From an uncultured Pseudomonadota bacterium (lineage in GTDB: Bacteria > Pseudomonadota > Gammaproteobacteria > Burkholderiales > SG8-39): 8,937 nucleotides of DNA. Below the pieces are notes generated by a model. That model was not told the DNA's origin. It made no database searches and saw only the letters and a list, made by a program, of their open reading frames with translations. Below are positions 6,345-8,937 of this stretch, one piece after another (the first letter of the stretch is position 1; every line of letters starts with the position of its first letter). The position numbers and the translations under genes were made by a program. Where the stretch lies: assembly GCA_903864555.1 (NCBI GenBank), contig CAIPGJ010000880.1:1-8937 (forward strand), in the 5' to 3' direction.

Positions 6345-8405
6345 CTATCGTCTCCAGTTCGCCAGCATGGCCCAGAGCTCTGTCACATCGTAGACCCAGA
6401 AAAACATGAGCAGGAACACACCAATGATCATCGCGAACGCGTAGTTGTATATGTAGCCTGTCTGCACCCAGCGCAGCGTGTTGCCGACCCAGCCCACCAG
6501 CCGCGCACTGCCATTCACCATGAGACCGTCGATAAGGGCGACGTCGCCGAAGCGCCATAGAACCCGGCCCAGACCCACCGCACCCTCAGCAAACACCTTC
6601 TGGTTGAAAGTGTCGAGTCCATACTTGCTCTCCAGTATACGAACCAGAGGCAAGAGGCTTTCGCGTATCCGCCCGGGCAGGTCCGGTTTGAGTATGTACA
6701 GATACCAGGCCAACACCAAACCAGCTGTGGCAAACCAGAATGGCAGGCTCGTCAATCCATGGAGAACCATGCCAGGAACGCCATGAAAACCCTCCTTCAT
6801 CTCCAGAATCCATCCATGTGCCTGCCCGACATGGATGGCCCCCCCGAAATAATCTCCGTGGACGATGGAACCGATCAGCCAGCCTGCCGCAACGGAAGGC
6901 ACTGCCAGCAGGACCAGCGGGATCGTCACCACTGCGGGAGACTCATGAGGCATGTGCGCATCATTCCCATGACCCGCATGATCATGTCCATGGGATTCAT
7001 CCTGGTGCCCATGTCCGAACCGCTCCTTGCCATGAAAGGCAAAGAACACCAGCCGGAAGGAGTACAGGGCACTCACGAACACACCAAGCAGTGCCGCAAG
7101 GTAGGCAAAGCCCGCACCCGGGGTGGTGGATGCATGCAATGCCTCAACGATGGTGTCCTTGGAGAAGAACCCGGCGAACGGTGGGAAACCTGCATTCGCC
7201 AACGCGCCGATCAGTACGACAGCGTAAGTAACGGGCATGTAGCGGCGCAATCCGCCCATGCGGCGCATGTCCTGCTCATGATGCATGGCCATGATCACCG
7301 AGCCTGCACCCAGGAAAAGCACTGCCTTGAAGAACGCATGCGTCATCAGGTGGAACATGGCAGCGGAATACGCCGAAGCACCCAGTGCCATCGTCATGTA
7401 CCCCAGTTGCGATAGCGTGGAGTAAGCCACAACCCGCTTGATGTCGTACTGGACAACAGCCACAAGTGCCATGAAAAAGGTGGTGATGCCACCTATGACT
7501 AGAATGAAGGAAAGTGCCGTCTCCGACAACTCGAAGAGATGCGACATCCTGGACACCATGAAGATACCGGCCGTGACCATCGTTGCGGCATGAATCAGGG
7601 CCGAGATGGGGGTCGGGCCTTCCATTGAGTCCGGGAGCCAGACATGCAATGGGAACTGAGCAGACTTGCCCATGGCGCCGATGAAAAGGCAGATGCAGAT
7701 CACCGTCAGCAGCGCATAGCTGGAGTCGGGAAACAGGGAGATCACCTGTCCGGTCATCTCAGGGGCCTTGCGGAACACCTCCACGTAGTCCAGCGTGCCG
7801 AAGTGAGCCAGGACCAACCCGATCCCCAGGAGGAAACCGAAGTCACCTACCCTGTTCACCAGGAATGCCTTGAGGTTTGCGTAAGTGGCGGTAGGCCGCT
7901 TGAACCAGAAACCGATCAATAGATAGGAGACCAGACCAACCGCCTCCCAGCCGAAGAAAAGCTGGAGGAAATTATTGCTCATGACCAACATGAGCATGGA
8001 GAAGGTAAACAGGGATATGTAGGAGAAGAACCGCTGGTATCCCGGATCTTCCTGCATGTATCCGATGGTGTACACATGCACCATTAATGAAACAAAGGTC
8101 ACCACGACCATCATCAGGGCGGAAAGCCGGTCGATCATGAAGCCGACCTCCAGTCGCGTCTCGCCCAGGGTTGCCCATGTGTAGACCGGACCATTAAATT
8201 CAGTCCCTCCCAGCACGTCGGACATGACCATGCAGGCGGCAACGAAGGACACGGCCACTCCGGCAATAGTCGCCCAGTGTGCACCGGCCCGGCCAATCTG
8301 CCGGCCGAAAAATCCGGCGACCACTGCGCCAAGCAATGGCGCGAGCGGGACGATGAGATAAAGCGCTTTCATATTCTTTTTAGCCGCCGGCTTGGCCGTC
8401 GGCAC
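6345..8405 (-). CDS. nuoL: NADH-quinone oxidoreductase subunit L
   Basis: This is the distal antiporter-like proton pump of complex I: 686 residues from the first ATG, longer than E. coli (about 613). Key residues, numbered from that ATG, are Glu154 (FGWEAVG), Lys247 (MGKSAQFPLHVWLPDSMEGP), His272 (IHAATMVTAG), His356 and Lys360 (MTHAFFKAVLFLGAGS) and Asp417 (FFSKDTIVEA). These correspond to E. coli E144, K229, H254, H334-region, K342 and D400. The C-terminal part, about 590-645, fits the long lateral helix lying along M and N, followed by a last membrane helix (653-671). A histidine-rich loop at 464-489 explains part of the extra length. The start is uncertain. The ATG at 8405 has a purine stretch AGGGAG touching it, too close for a normal Shine-Dalgarno. 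The ATG at 8372 gives 675 residues beginning MKALYLIVPLAPLLG, more usual for the family, but has no clear Shine-Dalgarno. nuoK ends 18 bases upstream. Confidence 0.97.
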   Translation of the reverse strand: MPTAKPAAKKNMKALYLIVPLAPLLGAVVAGFFGRQIGRAGAHWATIAGVAVSFVAACMVMSDVLGGTEFNGPVYTWATLGETRLEVGFMIDRLSALMMVVVTFVSLMVHVYTIGYMQEDPGYQRFFSYISLFTFSMLMLVMSNNFLQLFFGWEAVGLVSYLLIGFWFKRPTATYANLKAFLVNRVGDFGFLLGIGLVLAHFGTLDYVEVFRKAPEMTGQVISLFPDSSYALLTVICICLFIGAMGKSAQFPLHVWLPDSMEGPTPISALIHAATMVTAGIFMVSRMSHLFELSETALSFILVIGGITTFFMALVAVVQYDIKRVVAYSTLSQLGYMTMALGASAYSAAMFHLMTHAFFKAVLFLGAGSVIMAMHHEQDMRRMGGLRRYMPVTYAVVLIGALANAGFPPFAGFFSKDTIVEALHASTTPGAGFAYLAALLGVFVSALYSFRLVFFAFHGKERFGHGHQDESHGHDHAGHGNDAHMPHESPAVVTIPLVLLAVPSVAAGWLIGSIVHGDYFGGAIHVGQAHGWILEMKEGFHGVPGMVLHGLTSLPFWFATAGLVLAWYLYILKPDLPGRIRESLLPLVRILESKYGLDTFNQKVFAEGAVGLGRVLWRFGDVALIDGLMVNGSARLVGWVGNTLRWVQTGYIYNYAFAMIIGVFLLMFFWVYDVTELWAMLANWRR

Positions 8406-8423
8406 ATCTCCCTGACGAAAGAA

Positions 8424-8729
8424 TCAGCCCTTCAGGCTGTCCAGATCCTCAACATGAATGGTATTCATATTGCGGAACACCACCACCAATATGGCAAGCC
8501 CGATAGCCGACTCAGCTGCCGCTACGGTCAAGATGAAAAACACGAAGACCTGCCCCGCCATTTCGTGCAGATAGTATGAAAAGGCGACGAAGTTCATATT
8601 CACCGCCAGCAGCATCAACTCGATAGCCATGAGAAGAATGATGAGGTTCTTGCGGTTGAGAAAAATCCCGACAATGCTTATGGCAAACAGAATGGCACCA
8701 AGAACGAGGAAGTGGGACAGTGAAAGCAT
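8424..8729 (-). CDS. nuoK: NADH-quinone oxidoreductase subunit K
   Basis: This 101-residue, three-helix subunit of the complex I membrane arm matches the usual length of about 100. It carries the two conserved membrane glutamates needed for proton translocation: Glu37 ([16 protein letters not shown]) and Glu73 ([13 protein letters not shown]), matching E. coli E36 and E72. It starts at ATG 8727-8729, 4 bases after the nuoJ stop, with a GAGGG ribosome binding site inside the end of nuoJ. A longer open frame to 8783 is a shadow of nuoJ. It is membrane-embedded next to NuoJ and NuoN and links the quinone site to the antiporter-like pumps. Confidence 0.98.
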   Translation of the reverse strand: MLSLSHFLVLGAILFAISIVGIFLNRKNLIILLMAIELMLLAVNMNFVAFSYYLHEMAGQVFVFFILTVAAAESAIGLAILVVVFRNMNTIHVEDLDSLKG

Positions 8730-8733
8730 GGAC

Positions 8734-8937
8734 TCAGTCCCTCTTCTCGGACGGCATGGATACAAGGCGCACCCTGTCAGCACGCTTGACAGCTACCTGC
8801 TTCGCCGGATCCTGATACTTCGTGTCCTTGCGCTTGCGCATGGTCAGGGCAATGGCCGCGATGATTGCCACCAGCAGGACCACGGCGGCCAGTTCGAAGG
8901 GATACACATAGTCGGTGTATAGCAGGCGCCCCAGCTC
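8734..8937 (-). CDS. nuoJ: NADH-quinone oxidoreductase subunit J, C-terminal part
   Basis: The last 67 codons of nuoJ are in the window; the gene continues past base 8937. The frame begins [20 protein letters not shown], typical of the final NuoJ helix region. It continues with a hydrophobic helix (about visible residues 14-33), then a basic cytoplasmic tail [11 protein letters not shown] and ends at TGA 8734-8736. The rest of the family length (usually 160-210 residues) should lie outside. It was identified from the [22 protein letters not shown] pattern and its position directly before nuoK. In complex I, NuoJ carries the pi-bulge helix that couples quinone reduction to the pumps, but that part is not visible here. 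Confidence 0.95.
   Translation of the reverse strand, partial: ELGRLLYTDYVYPFELAAVVLLVAIIAAIALTMRKRKDTKYQDPAKQVAVKRADRVRLVSMPSEKRD

Noticed and set aside
6343..6558. Upstream extension of the nuoM frame to 6558
   Set aside because: The extra 72 residues are Arg/His-rich and overlap nuoL in another frame. The NuoM family N terminus begins at the ATG at 6342.
6740..7415. Two overlapping plus-strand frames (163 and 218 codons) opposite nuoL
   Set aside because: Both are antisense shadows of nuoL. Two different long frames in the same place reflect codon bias of the real gene rather than extra coding.
3072..8937. Possibility of a hidden novel system among the nuo genes
   Set aside because: Every stretch is accounted for by recognisable complex I genes with gaps of at most 18 bases. 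There is no space for extra genes, RNA genes or repeat arrays. The similar motifs in nuoL, nuoM and nuoN reflect their known common ancestry.

Overview
The window is an ordinary chromosomal stretch of a proteobacterium, most likely a betaproteobacterium. The strongest clue is the gene order nuoN, then a DUF2818 membrane protein, then a Nudix hydrolase, which I know from betaproteobacterial genomes. The NuoJ-N proteins and the exonuclease/endonuclease/phosphatase protein also read like that group. I cannot name a genus. Coding density is close to complete: the only intergenic gap over 20 bases is the roughly 64-base divergent spacer near 1326-1389. I saw no tRNA, rRNA, CRISPR, insertion sequence or phage gene.

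Left part (1-2496): the 3' part of a short-chain dehydrogenase/reductase gene (+) runs tail-to-tail into an endonuclease/exonuclease/phosphatase family gene (-). That gene is divergent from a gene (+) for an exported, PQQ-type glucose/sorbosone dehydrogenase family protein. These three are not an operon, and no pathway joins them.

Right part (2481-8937, all - strand): the distal end of a NADH:quinone oxidoreductase (complex I) operon. In transcription order it is nuoJ (cut by the window edge), nuoK, nuoL, nuoM, nuoN, a DUF2818 gene and a Nudix gene of the ADP-ribose pyrophosphatase type. Spacings are 4, 18, 2, -4, 6 and -4 bases, so it is almost certainly one transcript with translational coupling at the two 4-base overlaps. 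NuoJ, K, L, M and N are membrane-arm subunits. L, M and N are the three antiporter-like proton pumps, and K and J form the junction toward the quinone site. The Nudix enzyme probably hydrolyses ADP-ribose or a related nucleoside diphosphate, which would put an NAD-metabolite housekeeping enzyme on the same message as the NADH oxidase.

I found no evidence for a new biological system here. The points most worth a second look are a glutamate at the NuoN position where E. coli has the channel lysine K247, the overlap-coupled Nudix gene, a histidine-rich loop in NuoL, and two tail-to-tail gene overlaps that leave no room for ordinary terminators.
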